The notes beneath the pieces are model-generated. The model made no database searches, was not told the origin of the DNA, and saw only the letters and a program-made list of their open reading frames with translations. The translations under genes were made by a program, and so were the position numbers. A stretch of DNA of 64,000 nt from Kitasatospora aureofaciens (GTDB lineage Bacteria > Actinomycetota > Actinomycetes > Streptomycetales > Streptomycetaceae). This document shows, piece by piece, positions 22,837-35,287 of this stretch; the stretch's first letter is position 1; the number at the start of each line of letters is the position of its first letter. The stretch lies in the NCBI GenBank assembly GCA_000720845.1, contig JODU01000010.1, positions 246,908 to 310,907 on the forward strand, written 5' to 3'.

Positions 22837-23562
22837 GTGAGCAAGCGCAGCAAGTCTCTCCGCGCTGCGGACGCCAAGATCGACCGGGAGAAGCTGTACG
22901 CCCCGCTCGAGGCCGTCCGTCTCGCCAAGGAGACCTCCACCTCCAAGTTCGACGGCACCGTCGAGGTCGCCTTCCGTCTGGGTGTCGACCCGCGCAAGGC
23001 GGACCAGATGGTCCGTGGCACCGTGAACCTCCCGCACGGCACCGGCAAGACCGCCCGGGTCCTGGTCTTCGCGACCGGTGACCGTGCCGAGGCCGCGCGT
23101 GCCGCGGGCGCCGACATCGTCGGCGCCGACGAGCTGATCGACGAGGTGTCGAAGGGGCGTCTGGACTTCGACGCCGTCGTCGCCACCCCGGACCTCATGG
23201 GCAAGGTCGGCCGCCTCGGCCGCGTGCTCGGTCCCCGTGGTCTGATGCCGAACCCGAAGACCGGCACCGTGACCCCGGACGTGACCAAGGCCGTCACCGA
23301 GATCAAGGGCGGCAAGATCGAGTTCCGCGTCGACAAGCACTCGAACCTGCACTTCATCATCGGCAAGACGTCGTTCGACGACACCAAGCTGGTGGAGAAC
23401 TACGGCGCGGCGCTGGACGAGATCCTCCGTCTGAAGCCGTCCGCCGCCAAGGGCCGCTACATCAAGAAGGCCGCCATCAGCACCACGATGGGCCCCGGCA
23501 TTCCGCTGGACTCCAACCGCACCCGCAACCTCCTCGTCGAGGAGGACCCGGCCGCGGTCTGA
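22837..23562 (+). CDS. rplA: 50S ribosomal protein L1
   Basis: A 241-residue protein of the L1 stalk. The signature GRLGRVLGPRGLMPNPKTGTV is present, as are FRVDKHSNLHFIIGK and the C-terminal TTMGPGIPLD. L1 also autoregulates rplKA translation in many bacteria by binding the leader (family knowledge, no site defined here). GTG start after ACAGGAGCAG. Confidence 0.97.
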   Translation: MSKRSKSLRAADAKIDREKLYAPLEAVRLAKETSTSKFDGTVEVAFRLGVDPRKADQMVRGTVNLPHGTGKTARVLVFATGDRAEAARAAGADIVGADELIDEVSKGRLDFDAVVATPDLMGKVGRLGRVLGPRGLMPNPKTGTVTPDVTKAVTEIKGGKIEFRVDKHSNLHFIIGKTSFDDTKLVENYGAALDEILRLKPSAAKGRYIKKAAISTTMGPGIPLDSNRTRNLLVEEDPAAV

Positions 23563-23586
23563 GCGGGCGGCTCGCCCCAAGGGTTC

Positions 23587-23627
23587 ACGGGCCCCGCACC
23601 TTTCGAGGTGCGGGGCCCGTCCCTTTT
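23587..23627 (+). terminator. Terminator after rplA
   Basis: Arms ACGGGCCCCGCACCT and AGGTGCGGGGCCCGT with a 4-nt loop are followed by CCCTTTT. Confidence 0.88.
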
Positions 23628-23720
23628 GGCCCGTCCCCTTTTCCGGCGCCCTGGGTTAGCGTGCGGGCAACGGACCGCGCACGGGGCGCAGGAGCCGTAC
23701 GGGGCGCAAGGGGTGGGTGG

Positions 23721-24578
23721 ATGACGGGCACGACGGCACGCCGTACGGTCGTCTCGATCGCGGTGTCGGCCGCGCTGGCGTGCTCCACCGCGTGCACCGG
23801 CTCCGGGGGACCCGACGACCCCGGCGGCGCGACCGGGGCCACCGGCTCGACGGCACCCTCCGCCTCCGCTCCGCCGTCCCCCCGGCCCCCGGCCCTCACG
23901 GGACCTTCGGCGGACGCCCTGCGGGCCGTCGAGCGGGCCACCGGGCGGGCGGGTTCGGCTCGGGTGGAGTCCACGACCGTGATGGGCCGCGAGCTGTCCC
24001 TGGCGGCCGCGGGCGCCCTCGGCTGGGACGACGGTCTCACCGGCACCCTGACGATCACCTACACGGGCGGCACGACCGCCGAGACCATGCGCAGCCTCGG
24101 CACCACCGCGATGGAGGCCCGGTACCTGCCCGACGCCTACTACGCCAGGATGGGCGACGAGTTCGCCGAGCGGCTCGACGGCCGGCACTGGATCAAGTAC
24201 GTGTACGAGGACCTGGAGGACCTGGGCGGCGACGCGGGCGCCGGATTCGCCGACCAGATGCGCAACACCACGCCCCACCAGGCGGTGAAGCTGCTGCTGA
24301 CGGCCGGGGACGTGCGCCGGGTGGGCGAGGAGACGACGCGCGGCCGGCGCACCACGCACTGGTCCGGCACGGTGGGCGGGGCCACCGAGCAGACCGTCGA
24401 CATCTGGGTCGACGACCGGGATCTGCTGGTCAAGAAGGTCGAGCGGGGACGTACGAAGACCGGGGAGCTGACCCAGACCGCGTACTACAGCGACTACGGC
24501 GTCACGGTCTCCGCCGAACGCCCACCGGCCGCGGACACGGCGGACTTCAAGGAACTGCTCGCGTCCGAGGAGAACTAG
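23721..24578 (+). CDS. Lipoprotein, LppX/LprAFG-like, copy 1
   Basis: A 285-residue protein from ATG 23721. A signal peptide (TARRTVVSIAVSAALAC) has two candidate lipobox cysteines (ALAC and STAC), then a low-complexity Gly/Pro/Ser linker. The body (EARYLPDAYYARMGDEF, HWIKYVYEDL, VDIWVDDRDLLVKKVE) resembles the LppX_LprAFG fold that carries lipids or glycolipids. The ligand is unknown. Paralogous to the next gene; this pair between rplA and rplJ also occurs in S. coelicolor (recalled). Confidence 0.75.
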   Translation: MTGTTARRTVVSIAVSAALACSTACTGSGGPDDPGGATGATGSTAPSASAPPSPRPPALTGPSADALRAVERATGRAGSARVESTTVMGRELSLAAAGALGWDDGLTGTLTITYTGGTTAETMRSLGTTAMEARYLPDAYYARMGDEFAERLDGRHWIKYVYEDLEDLGGDAGAGFADQMRNTTPHQAVKLLLTAGDVRRVGEETTRGRRTTHWSGTVGGATEQTVDIWVDDRDLLVKKVERGRTKTGELTQTAYYSDYGVTVSAERPPAADTADFKELLASEEN

Positions 24579-24740
24579 GGCCGGAGGGACCGGCGGAGAA
24601 ATCACGAGATCGTTCCGAACCGATTCGGCTAGGCTCGCGTCCTTGTTCCAAAGAACCGCAAAGAACTGCTGTGGAGCGGCGGTGCGTCTCCTGTGCCCCT
24701 CCATGCTCCTGTGCTCCTTGAATCCCGTGGGGGGATGACG

Positions 24741-25589
24741 ATGAAGACTTCCGTACGTGTGCCCGTCGGCGCCGGACTGGCCGCACTGCTGCTCGCCGCC
24801 GGGGCGGTGGGCTGTTCCAAGGAGGACAAGGCCTCCGAGTCCCCGGAGATGACGCCCGCGGCCGCCGTCGCCAAGGCGGCGAAGAACACGGAGGACATCG
24901 ACTCCTTCCGCTACCGCATGACCGGCAAGGTCCCCGAGGAGGGCCGGGTCAAGGCGGAGGCGCAGATGCAGATCAAGCCGAAGCTCGCGATGAGCATGAA
25001 GATGACGGCGCTCGACCAGGGCGCCGACGGCACCGCGGAGATCCGGCTCGTCGACAACGCGATGTACATCGGCGGCGGCGCCGAGGCGGCCAAGGAGATG
25101 GACGGCAAGAGCTGGATCAAGTTCGACATGTCCGCGTTGGGCGCCGACGAGGAGCTGAACCAGCTGGGCGGCGCCTCCCAGGCCGACAAGAACCCGGCGA
25201 CCGAGTCCACCTTCCTCACCGGGGCCAAGGACGTCGAGAAGGTCGGCACCGAGACCGTCGACGGCGTGAAGACCACCCACTACAAGGGCACGGTCTCCCT
25301 CGCCGACCTGGAGAAGACCATCGGGGACGAGGGCGAGGCCACCCGGGAGAAGCGCCAGAAGAGCCTTGAGCAGTACGAGAAGATGGGCGTCGACAAGCTC
25401 ACGATCGACATGTGGGTCGACGGCGACGACCAGGCCAAGCAGTTCCGCATGCGCGGCGACGCGGACAAGGGCCCGATGGACATGACCATCACCTTCCTCG
25501 GGTTCAACGAGCCCGTGAAGGTCACCGCCCCGCCGGCCGCGGAGACCGCCGACCTGGCCGAGATGATGAAGGACGCCCAGCAGGGCTGA
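24741..25589 (+). CDS. Lipoprotein, LppX/LprAFG-like, copy 2
   Basis: A 282-residue protein. The signal peptide VGAGLAALLLAAGAVGCSK has a good lipobox (AVGC). The body has the same pattern as the upstream paralogue (KSWIKFDMSALG, TIDMWVDGDDQAKQFRMRGD, ending in AETADLAEMMKDA). ATG 24741 sits 6 nt after GGGGGG; ATG 24735 is too close to that ribosome-binding site. It is a cell-surface lipid carrier or sensor by family; no direct evidence of ligand. Confidence 0.78.
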   Translation: MKTSVRVPVGAGLAALLLAAGAVGCSKEDKASESPEMTPAAAVAKAAKNTEDIDSFRYRMTGKVPEEGRVKAEAQMQIKPKLAMSMKMTALDQGADGTAEIRLVDNAMYIGGGAEAAKEMDGKSWIKFDMSALGADEELNQLGGASQADKNPATESTFLTGAKDVEKVGTETVDGVKTTHYKGTVSLADLEKTIGDEGEATREKRQKSLEQYEKMGVDKLTIDMWVDGDDQAKQFRMRGDADKGPMDMTITFLGFNEPVKVTAPPAAETADLAEMMKDAQQG

Positions 25590-25633
25590 GCCCCGGCGCC
25601 CGCCCCGTGGGGTCGCCGTCGGGGCGGATTTGC

Positions 25634-25659
25634 TTGACACTGCCCCGTTCCCGTACTCT
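25634..25659 (+). promoter_or_regulatory. rplJ: rplJ promoter
   Basis: A consensus TTGACA (25634-25639) is followed by TACTCT (25654-25659) at a short 14-nt spacing; the -10 might instead be slightly downstream. It is the only strong -35 in the region and lies about 245 nt before rplJ, leaving room for the leader. Confidence 0.55.
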
Positions 25660-25665
25660 TCCACA

Positions 25666-25841
25666 GAAGCCAAAGACCGCTGGTCGTTGCCGTGTGTTCG
25701 AAAGAGGACACGGTGGCCGAAGGATCCGCTGAACTGCGGACGACCCGCGCAGGTGACTGTGGATGAACTCCCGGAGTGCCCGCCCCGTGCGGATGCCGAC
25801 CGGTCGAGTCACGCCCCGAGCGCCTGCGCCGGGGCGTTTCG
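25666..25841 (+). ncRNA. Ribosomal protein L10 leader with attenuator hairpin
   Basis: The long untranslated leader of rplJL. It ends in a hairpin (ACGCCCCG at 25811-25818 pairs with CGGGGCGT at 25830-25837) followed by TTCGTTTT, a terminator-like attenuator. L10(L12)4 binds such leaders to repress its own operon (family knowledge). The exact L10 fold was not modelled. Confidence 0.6.
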
Positions 25842-25903
25842 TTTTCCCCAGTCCTCCTTCGGGTCCGCGCGGTCCGAATCACCCGGAAGGAGGCCGAGGC
25901 TCT

Positions 25904-26434
25904 ATGGCGACGCCCGAAAAGGCTGCCGCGGTTGCCGAGCTGACGGACAAGTTCCGCAGCTCGAACGCCGCCGTGCTGACCGAGTACCGCGGTCTCACCG
26001 TGGCGCAGCTCAAGACGCTGCGCCGGTCGCTCGGTGAGAACGCCCAGTACGCCGTGGTGAAGAACACGCTGACCAAGATTGCGGCCAACGAGGCCGGGAT
26101 CACGCTCGACGACCAGCTCTTCGCTGGTCCGACGGCCGTCGCCTTCGTCACCGGTGACCCGGTGGAGTCGGCGAAGGGTCTGCGCGACTTCGCCAAGGAC
26201 AACCCGAATCTCGTCATCAAGGGCGGTGTCCTTGACGGCAAGGCGATGTCCGCCGACGAGATCAAGAAGCTTGCGGACCTCGAGTCCCGCGAGGTTCTGC
26301 TCTCCAAGCTGGCCGGTGCCTTCAAGGCGAAGCAGTCCCAGGCTGCCTCCGTCTTCCAGGCGCTGCCGTCGAAGCTCGTCCGCACCGTGGACGCGCTCCG
26401 TGCCAAGCAGGACGAGCAGGGCGGTGCCGAGTAA
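25904..26434 (+). CDS. rplJ: 50S ribosomal protein L10
   Basis: A 176-residue protein. VLTEYRGLTVAQLKTLRRSL and AQYAVVKNTLTKIA form the 23S rRNA-binding N-terminal domain. The C-terminal helix (AASVFQALPSKLVRTVDALR) binds L7/L12 dimers. ATG 25904 follows GGAAGGAGG. Upstream in-frame residues belong to the leader. Confidence 0.97.
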   Translation: MATPEKAAAVAELTDKFRSSNAAVLTEYRGLTVAQLKTLRRSLGENAQYAVVKNTLTKIAANEAGITLDDQLFAGPTAVAFVTGDPVESAKGLRDFAKDNPNLVIKGGVLDGKAMSADEIKKLADLESREVLLSKLAGAFKAKQSQAASVFQALPSKLVRTVDALRAKQDEQGGAE

Positions 26435-26551
26435 CTCGGCTCGCTTTCTGATCCGGGCCGCCTGAGCGCGGCACGGGTCGCAGCGGGCCGACGTACGCCC
26501 GCCACACCCCGTACATCCGGCACCTGCCGAATTAGTGGAAGGACCGCCATC

Positions 26552-26941
26552 ATGGCGAAGCTCAGCCAGGACGACCTGCTCGCCCAGTTCGAGGAGATGA
26601 CCCTCATCGAGCTCTCCGAGTTCGTGAAGGCCTTCGAGGAGAAGTTCGACGTCACCGCCGCCGCTGCCGCGCCGGTCGTCGTCGCCGGTGGTGCCGCTGG
26701 TGGCGCCGCCGCCGAGGCCGCCGAGGAGAAGGACGAGTTCGACGTCATCCTCACCGGTGCCGGCGACAAGAAGATCCAGGTCATCAAGGTCGTGCGTGAG
26801 CTGACCTCCCTGGGTCTGAAGGAGGCCAAGGACCTCGTGGACGGCGCCCCGAAGCCCGTCCTCGAGAAGGTCGCCAAGGACGCCGCCGACAAGGCCAAGG
26901 AGTCCCTCGAGGGCGCCGGCGCCTCCGTCGAGGTCAAGTAA
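26552..26941 (+). CDS. rplL: 50S ribosomal protein L7/L12
   Basis: A 129-residue protein. The N-terminal dimerisation and L10-binding segment (MTLIELSEFVKAFEEKFDV) is followed by an Ala/Gly hinge, then the C-terminal factor-binding domain (FDVILTGAGDKKIQVIKVVR, LGLKEAKDLVDGAPK). It recruits EF-G and EF-Tu. GGAAGGA precedes the ATG. Confidence 0.97.
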   Translation: MAKLSQDDLLAQFEEMTLIELSEFVKAFEEKFDVTAAAAAPVVVAGGAAGGAAAEAAEEKDEFDVILTGAGDKKIQVIKVVRELTSLGLKEAKDLVDGAPKPVLEKVAKDAADKAKESLEGAGASVEVK

Positions 26942-26988
26942 GACCGCACCGGCACCACGGATCCGTCAGGGTCTGTAACGCCGTAGCA

Positions 26989-27026
26989 CCGAAGAGCGAT
27001 CATCCATCCGGGTGGTCGCTCTTCGG
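26989..27026 (+). terminator. Hairpin between rplL and rpoB
   Basis: CCGAAGAGCGATCA pairs with TGGTCGCTCTTCGG around a 10-nt loop. No U-tract follows, so it probably acts as a partial terminator that sets the rplL to rpoB ratio. Confidence 0.65.
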
Positions 27027-27053
27027 CGTATCCGGGGTCCGGCGGCGGTCGCC

Positions 27054-27081
27054 TTGCACGTGTGACGGTGAAGAGTAGGGT
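27054..27081 (+). promoter_or_regulatory. rpoB: rpoB upstream promoter
   Basis: TTGCAC (27054-27059), a 16-nt spacer and TAGGGT (27076-27081). It lies 450 nt before rpoB and gives a long leader. Confidence 0.6.
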
Positions 27082-27318
27082 GATCTTCGTCGTGCCGTCG
27101 CCGGGGCCCTGAGAGCCCCCTGGCGACAACCGGTTTGGGCAAGGGGGGCCTTGACGAACCGCACGCAGCGCGCAATTCTCAGGGCGTCGTCACAAGGATC
27201 CGAATCCGAGGCATGGATCGACGGCGAAGAGGGCAGTATCTGGGTGCGTTGAGGGCGAGGCCTTGCCGCACAGGTGGTGAGAACAACGAGGAGTGAACAC
27301 GGTCCCCGAGAACCGCAC

Positions 27319-27347
27319 TGGACATCAGTGTGCCAAGTGGCTACACT
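27319..27347 (+). promoter_or_regulatory. rpoB: rpoB proximal promoter
   Basis: TGGACA (27319-27324), a 17-nt spacer and TACACT (27342-27347). Transcription would start near 27354, about 175 nt before the rpoB start. Confidence 0.65.
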
Positions 27348-27530
27348 GACCCTTTGCGCTGCCTGTTAGCTGCCCCCTGCCCGTCACCAGGGGTCTACCC
27401 TCGCCCGAGCACTGACGACCAGAGCATGTCTGACCTGGCTCTTTAGCCACATCAGGCACCCCCTGTCTCCGTGCACGGAAGAGGGGCCGGTACGCGCGTA
27501 GTGAGTCCGAGCCCTCGGAAGGACCCCCTC

Positions 27531-30500
27531 TTGGCCGCCTCGCGCAATGCCTCGACCGCGAATACGAACAACGCTGCCAGCACCGCCCCGCTGCGCATCT
27601 CCTTTGCAAAGATCAAGGAGCCCCTCGAGGTTCCGAACCTTCTCGCGCTGCAAACCGAGAGCTTCGACTGGCTGCTCGGCAACGACGCGTGGAAGGCTCG
27701 CGTCGAGTCGGCTCTGGAGTCCGGTCAGGACGTCCCCACCAAGTCCGGTCTGGAGGAGATCTTCGAGGAGATCTCTCCGATCGAGGACTTCTCCGGGTCG
27801 ATGTCGCTGACGTTCCGCGACCACCGTTTCGAGCCCCCGAAGAACAGCATCGACGAGTGCAAGGACCGTGACTTCACGTACGCGGCCCCGCTCTTCGTCA
27901 CCGCCGAGTTCACCAACAACGAGACCGGCGAGATCAAGTCCCAGACGGTCTTCATGGGCGACTTCCCGCTCATGACGAACAAGGGCACCTTCGTCATCAA
28001 CGGCACCGAGCGTGTCGTGGTGTCGCAGCTGGTCCGTTCGCCGGGTGTCTACTTCGACTCCTCCATCGACAAGACGTCCGACAAGGACATCTTCTCCGCC
28101 AAGATCATCCCGTCCCGGGGTGCCTGGCTGGAGATGGAGATCGACAAGCGCGACATGGTCGGTGTGCGCATCGACCGCAAGCGCAAGCAGTCCGTGACCG
28201 TCCTGCTCAAGGCCCTCGGTTGGACGACCGAGCAGATCCTCGAGGAGTTCGGCGAGTACGAGTCCATGCGTGCCACCCTGGAGAAGGACCACACCCAGGG
28301 TCAGGACGACGCGCTGCTCGACATCTACCGCAAGCTGCGTCCGGGCGAGCCCCCCACGCGTGAGGCCGCGCAGACGCTGCTCGAGAACCTCTACTTCAAC
28401 CCGAAGCGCTACGACCTCGCCAAGGTCGGCCGCTACAAGGTGAACAAGAAGCTCGGCGCGGACGAGCCGCTGGACGCCGGCGTGCTCACCACCGACGACA
28501 TCATCGCCACGATCAAGTACCTGGTGAAGCTGCACGCCGGTGAGACCGAGACGGTCGGCGAGTCGGGCCGGGAGATCGTCGTCGAGACCGACGACATCGA
28601 CCACTTCGGCAACCGCCGCATCCGCAACGTCGGCGAGCTGATCCAGAACCAGGTCCGTACGGGTCTCGCCCGTATGGAGCGCGTCGTGCGCGAGCGCATG
28701 ACGACCCAGGACGTCGAGGCCATCACGCCGCAGACCCTGATCAACATCCGGCCGGTCGTCGCCTCCATCAAGGAGTTCTTCGGCACCAGCCAGCTGTCCC
28801 AGTTCATGGACCAGAACAACCCGCTGTCGGGGCTGACGCACAAGCGTCGTCTGAACGCCCTCGGCCCGGGTGGTCTCTCCCGTGAGCGGGCCGGCTTCGA
28901 GGTCCGCGACGTGCACCCGTCGCACTACGGCCGCATGTGCCCGATCGAGACGCCCGAAGGCCCGAACATCGGTCTGATCGGCTCGCTCGCGTCGTACGGC
29001 CGGATCAACCCCTTCGGCTTCATCGAGACGCCGTACCGCAAGGTCGTCGAGGGCCAGGTCACCGACGACGTCGACTACCTGACCGCCGACGAGGAGGACC
29101 GCTTCGTCATCGCGCAGGCCAACGCCACGCTCAACGACGACATGCGGTTCGCCGAGGCCCGCGTCCTGGTCCGCCGTCGTGGCGGCGAGGTCGACTACGT
29201 CCCCGGTGACGACGTCGACTACATGGACGTCTCGCCGCGCCAGATGGTGTCGGTCGCGACCGCGATGATCCCGTTCCTCGAGCACGACGACGCCAACCGT
29301 GCCCTCATGGGCGCGAACATGATGCGTCAGGCCGTGCCGCTCATCAAGAGCGAGTCCCCGCTCGTCGGCACCGGCATGGAGTACCGCTCCGCCGCCGACG
29401 CCGGTGACGTGGTCAAGGCCGAGAAGCCGGGTGTGGTCCAGGAGGTCTCCGCGGACTACATCACCACGACCAACGACGACGGCACGTACATCACGTACCG
29501 CCTGGCCAAGTTCTCCCGGTCCAACCAGGGCACCTCGGTCAACCAGAAGGTCATCGTCTCCGAGGGCGACCGCGTCATCGAGGGCCAGGTCCTCGCCGAC
29601 GGTCCGGCCACCGAGAACGGCGAGATGGCGCTCGGCAAGAACCTGCTGGTCGCCTTCATGCCGTGGGAGGGTCACAACTACGAGGATGCGATCATCCTGT
29701 CGCAGCGCCTCGTGCAGGACGACGTCCTCTCCTCGATCCACATCGAGGAGCACGAGGTCGACGCCCGTGACACCAAGCTCGGCCCCGAGGAGATCACCCG
29801 GGACATCCCGAACGTCTCCGAGGAGGTCCTCGCCGACCTCGACGAGCGCGGCATCATCCGCATCGGTGCCGAGGTCGTCGCCGGCGACATCCTCGTCGGC
29901 AAGGTCACGCCCAAGGGTGAGACCGAGCTGACCCCGGAGGAGCGCCTGCTCCGCGCGATCTTCGGTGAGAAGGCGCGCGAGGTGCGCGACACCTCCCTGA
30001 AGGTGCCGCACGGCGAGATCGGCAAGGTCATCGGCGTCCGCGTCTTCGACCGCGAGGAGGGCGACGAGCTTCCCCCCGGTGTGAACCAGCTGGTGCGCGT
30101 GTACGTGGCGCAGAAGCGCAAGATCACCGACGGTGACAAGCTCGCCGGCCGCCACGGCAACAAGGGCGTCATCTCCAAGATCAACCCGATCGAGGACATG
30201 CCGTTCCTGGAGGACGGCACGCCCGTCGACATCATCCTGAACCCGCTGGGTGTCCCGTCCCGAATGAACCCGGGACAGGTCCTGGAGATCCACCTCGGCT
30301 GGCTCGCCAGCCGCGGCTGGGACGTCTCCGGCCTCGCGGAGGAGTGGGCGCAGCGGCTCCAGGCCATCGGCGCCGACAAGGTCGAGCCCGGCACCAACGT
30401 CGCCACCCCGGTCTTCGACGGTGCGCGCGAGGACGAGCTGGCCGGCCTGCTCCAGCACACCATCCCGAACCGCGACGGCGAGCGCATGGTGCTCCCGACC

Positions 30501-31016
30501 GGCAAGGCGAGGCTGTTCGACGGCCGCTCCGGCGAGCCGTTCCCGGAGCCGATCTCGGTCGGCTACATGTACATCCTCAAGCTCCACCACCTGGTCGACG
30601 ACAAGCTGCACGCCCGGTCGACCGGCCCGTACTCGATGATCACCCAGCAGCCGCTGGGTGGTAAGGCCCAGTTCGGTGGCCAGCGCTTCGGTGAGATGGA
30701 GGTGTGGGCGCTGGAGGCTTACGGCGCCGCGTACGCCCTCCAGGAGCTGCTGACCATCAAGTCCGACGACGTGACCGGCCGCGTGAAGGTCTACGAGGCC
30801 ATCGTCAAGGGCGAGAACATCCCTGAGCCCGGCATCCCCGAGTCCTTCAAGGTGCTCATCAAGGAGATGCAGTCCCTGTGCCTCAACGTGGAGGTGCTGT
30901 CCTCGGACGGCATGTCCATCGAGATGCGTGACACCGACGAGGACGTCTTCCGCGCTGCGGAGGAGCTCGGCATCGACCTGTCCCGGCGCGAGCCGAGCAG
31001 CGTCGAAGAGGTCTGA
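27531..31016 (+). CDS. rpoB: RNA polymerase beta subunit
   Basis: 1161 residues from TTG 27531, preceded by GGAAGGA; this start gives the length and MAASRNAST N-terminus of S. coelicolor RpoB, while the frame open to 27471 adds 20 residues. The rifampicin region is intact (SQLSQFMDQNNPLSG, then LTHKRRL) except for Asn442 (codon 28854-28856), where most bacteria have Ser (E. coli Ser531). Other landmarks: PIETPEGPNIGLIGSL, KLAGRHGNKGVI and GGKAQFGGQRFGEMEVWALE. It shares a transcript with rpoC (97-nt gap). Confidence 0.98.
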   Translation: MAASRNASTANTNNAASTAPLRISFAKIKEPLEVPNLLALQTESFDWLLGNDAWKARVESALESGQDVPTKSGLEEIFEEISPIEDFSGSMSLTFRDHRFEPPKNSIDECKDRDFTYAAPLFVTAEFTNNETGEIKSQTVFMGDFPLMTNKGTFVINGTERVVVSQLVRSPGVYFDSSIDKTSDKDIFSAKIIPSRGAWLEMEIDKRDMVGVRIDRKRKQSVTVLLKALGWTTEQILEEFGEYESMRATLEKDHTQGQDDALLDIYRKLRPGEPPTREAAQTLLENLYFNPKRYDLAKVGRYKVNKKLGADEPLDAGVLTTDDIIATIKYLVKLHAGETETVGESGREIVVETDDIDHFGNRRIRNVGELIQNQVRTGLARMERVVRERMTTQDVEAITPQTLINIRPVVASIKEFFGTSQLSQFMDQNNPLSGLTHKRRLNALGPGGLSRERAGFEVRDVHPSHYGRMCPIETPEGPNIGLIGSLASYGRINPFGFIETPYRKVVEGQVTDDVDYLTADEEDRFVIAQANATLNDDMRFAEARVLVRRRGGEVDYVPGDDVDYMDVSPRQMVSVATAMIPFLEHDDANRALMGANMMRQAVPLIKSESPLVGTGMEYRSAADAGDVVKAEKPGVVQEVSADYITTTNDDGTYITYRLAKFSRSNQGTSVNQKVIVSEGDRVIEGQVLADGPATENGEMALGKNLLVAFMPWEGHNYEDAIILSQRLVQDDVLSSIHIEEHEVDARDTKLGPEEITRDIPNVSEEVLADLDERGIIRIGAEVVAGDILVGKVTPKGETELTPEERLLRAIFGEKAREVRDTSLKVPHGEIGKVIGVRVFDREEGDELPPGVNQLVRVYVAQKRKITDGDKLAGRHGNKGVISKINPIEDMPFLEDGTPVDIILNPLGVPSRMNPGQVLEIHLGWLASRGWDVSGLAEEWAQRLQAIGADKVEPGTNVATPVFDGAREDELAGLLQHTIPNRDGERMVLPTGKARLFDGRSGEPFPEPISVGYMYILKLHHLVDDKLHARSTGPYSMITQQPLGGKAQFGGQRFGEMEVWALEAYGAAYALQELLTIKSDDVTGRVKVYEAIVKGENIPEPGIPESFKVLIKEMQSLCLNVEVLSSDGMSIEMRDTDEDVFRAAEELGIDLSRREPSSVEEV

Positions 31017-31113
31017 CGGGAGTCAGGCGGGGCCTGTCACCCACAGGCCCCGCCGATCCCGCGACCCCCGTTTCAGACCACAGACTTACAACCCTGAGAG
31101 GGATTGACGCATA

Positions 31114-35013
<3,900 letters not shown>

Positions 35014-35032
35014 GCGGGTAGCTTGATACGAA

Positions 35033-35070
35033 CGGAGGGCGGTCACCCCGAGCGGGGTGGCCGCCCTCCG
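35033..35070 (+). terminator. Terminator after rpoC
   Basis: CGGAGGGCGG-TCACCCCG pairs with CGGGGTG-GCCGCCCTCCG around a 2-nt loop, 20 nt after the rpoC stop. Confidence 0.88.
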
Positions 35071-35263
35071 GCGTGCTCGGACCGCGGGGCAGAAGCCCCT
35101 GCGGAAGGCGAAGCGGCTGGAGTCCGCGGGCACCCGCGTCGAGGGCGAATGCATCAGCCACTACTGGCCGAGCGGCGGCTACGTGGGCGCGGTCTGCGCG
35201 GTCTGCACGTACCACCGCGCGATGTGGGCGGCGGCGGTGACGGGGCTGCTCTTCACGTTGTGA
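35057..35263 (+). CDS. Doubtful small Cys-containing protein
   Basis: A 68-residue frame beginning inside the rpoC terminator. Its second half (CISHYWPSGGYVGAVCAVCT) looks protein-like, with three Cys, and ends in a short hydrophobic tail. There is no clear ribosome-binding site or family; it may be a chance frame or a remnant. Confidence 0.2.
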   Translation: MAALRRARTAGQKPLRKAKRLESAGTRVEGECISHYWPSGGYVGAVCAVCTYHRAMWAAAVTGLLFTL

Positions 35264-35287
35264 CGGCGCCGCCGCACCGCGCGGTGG

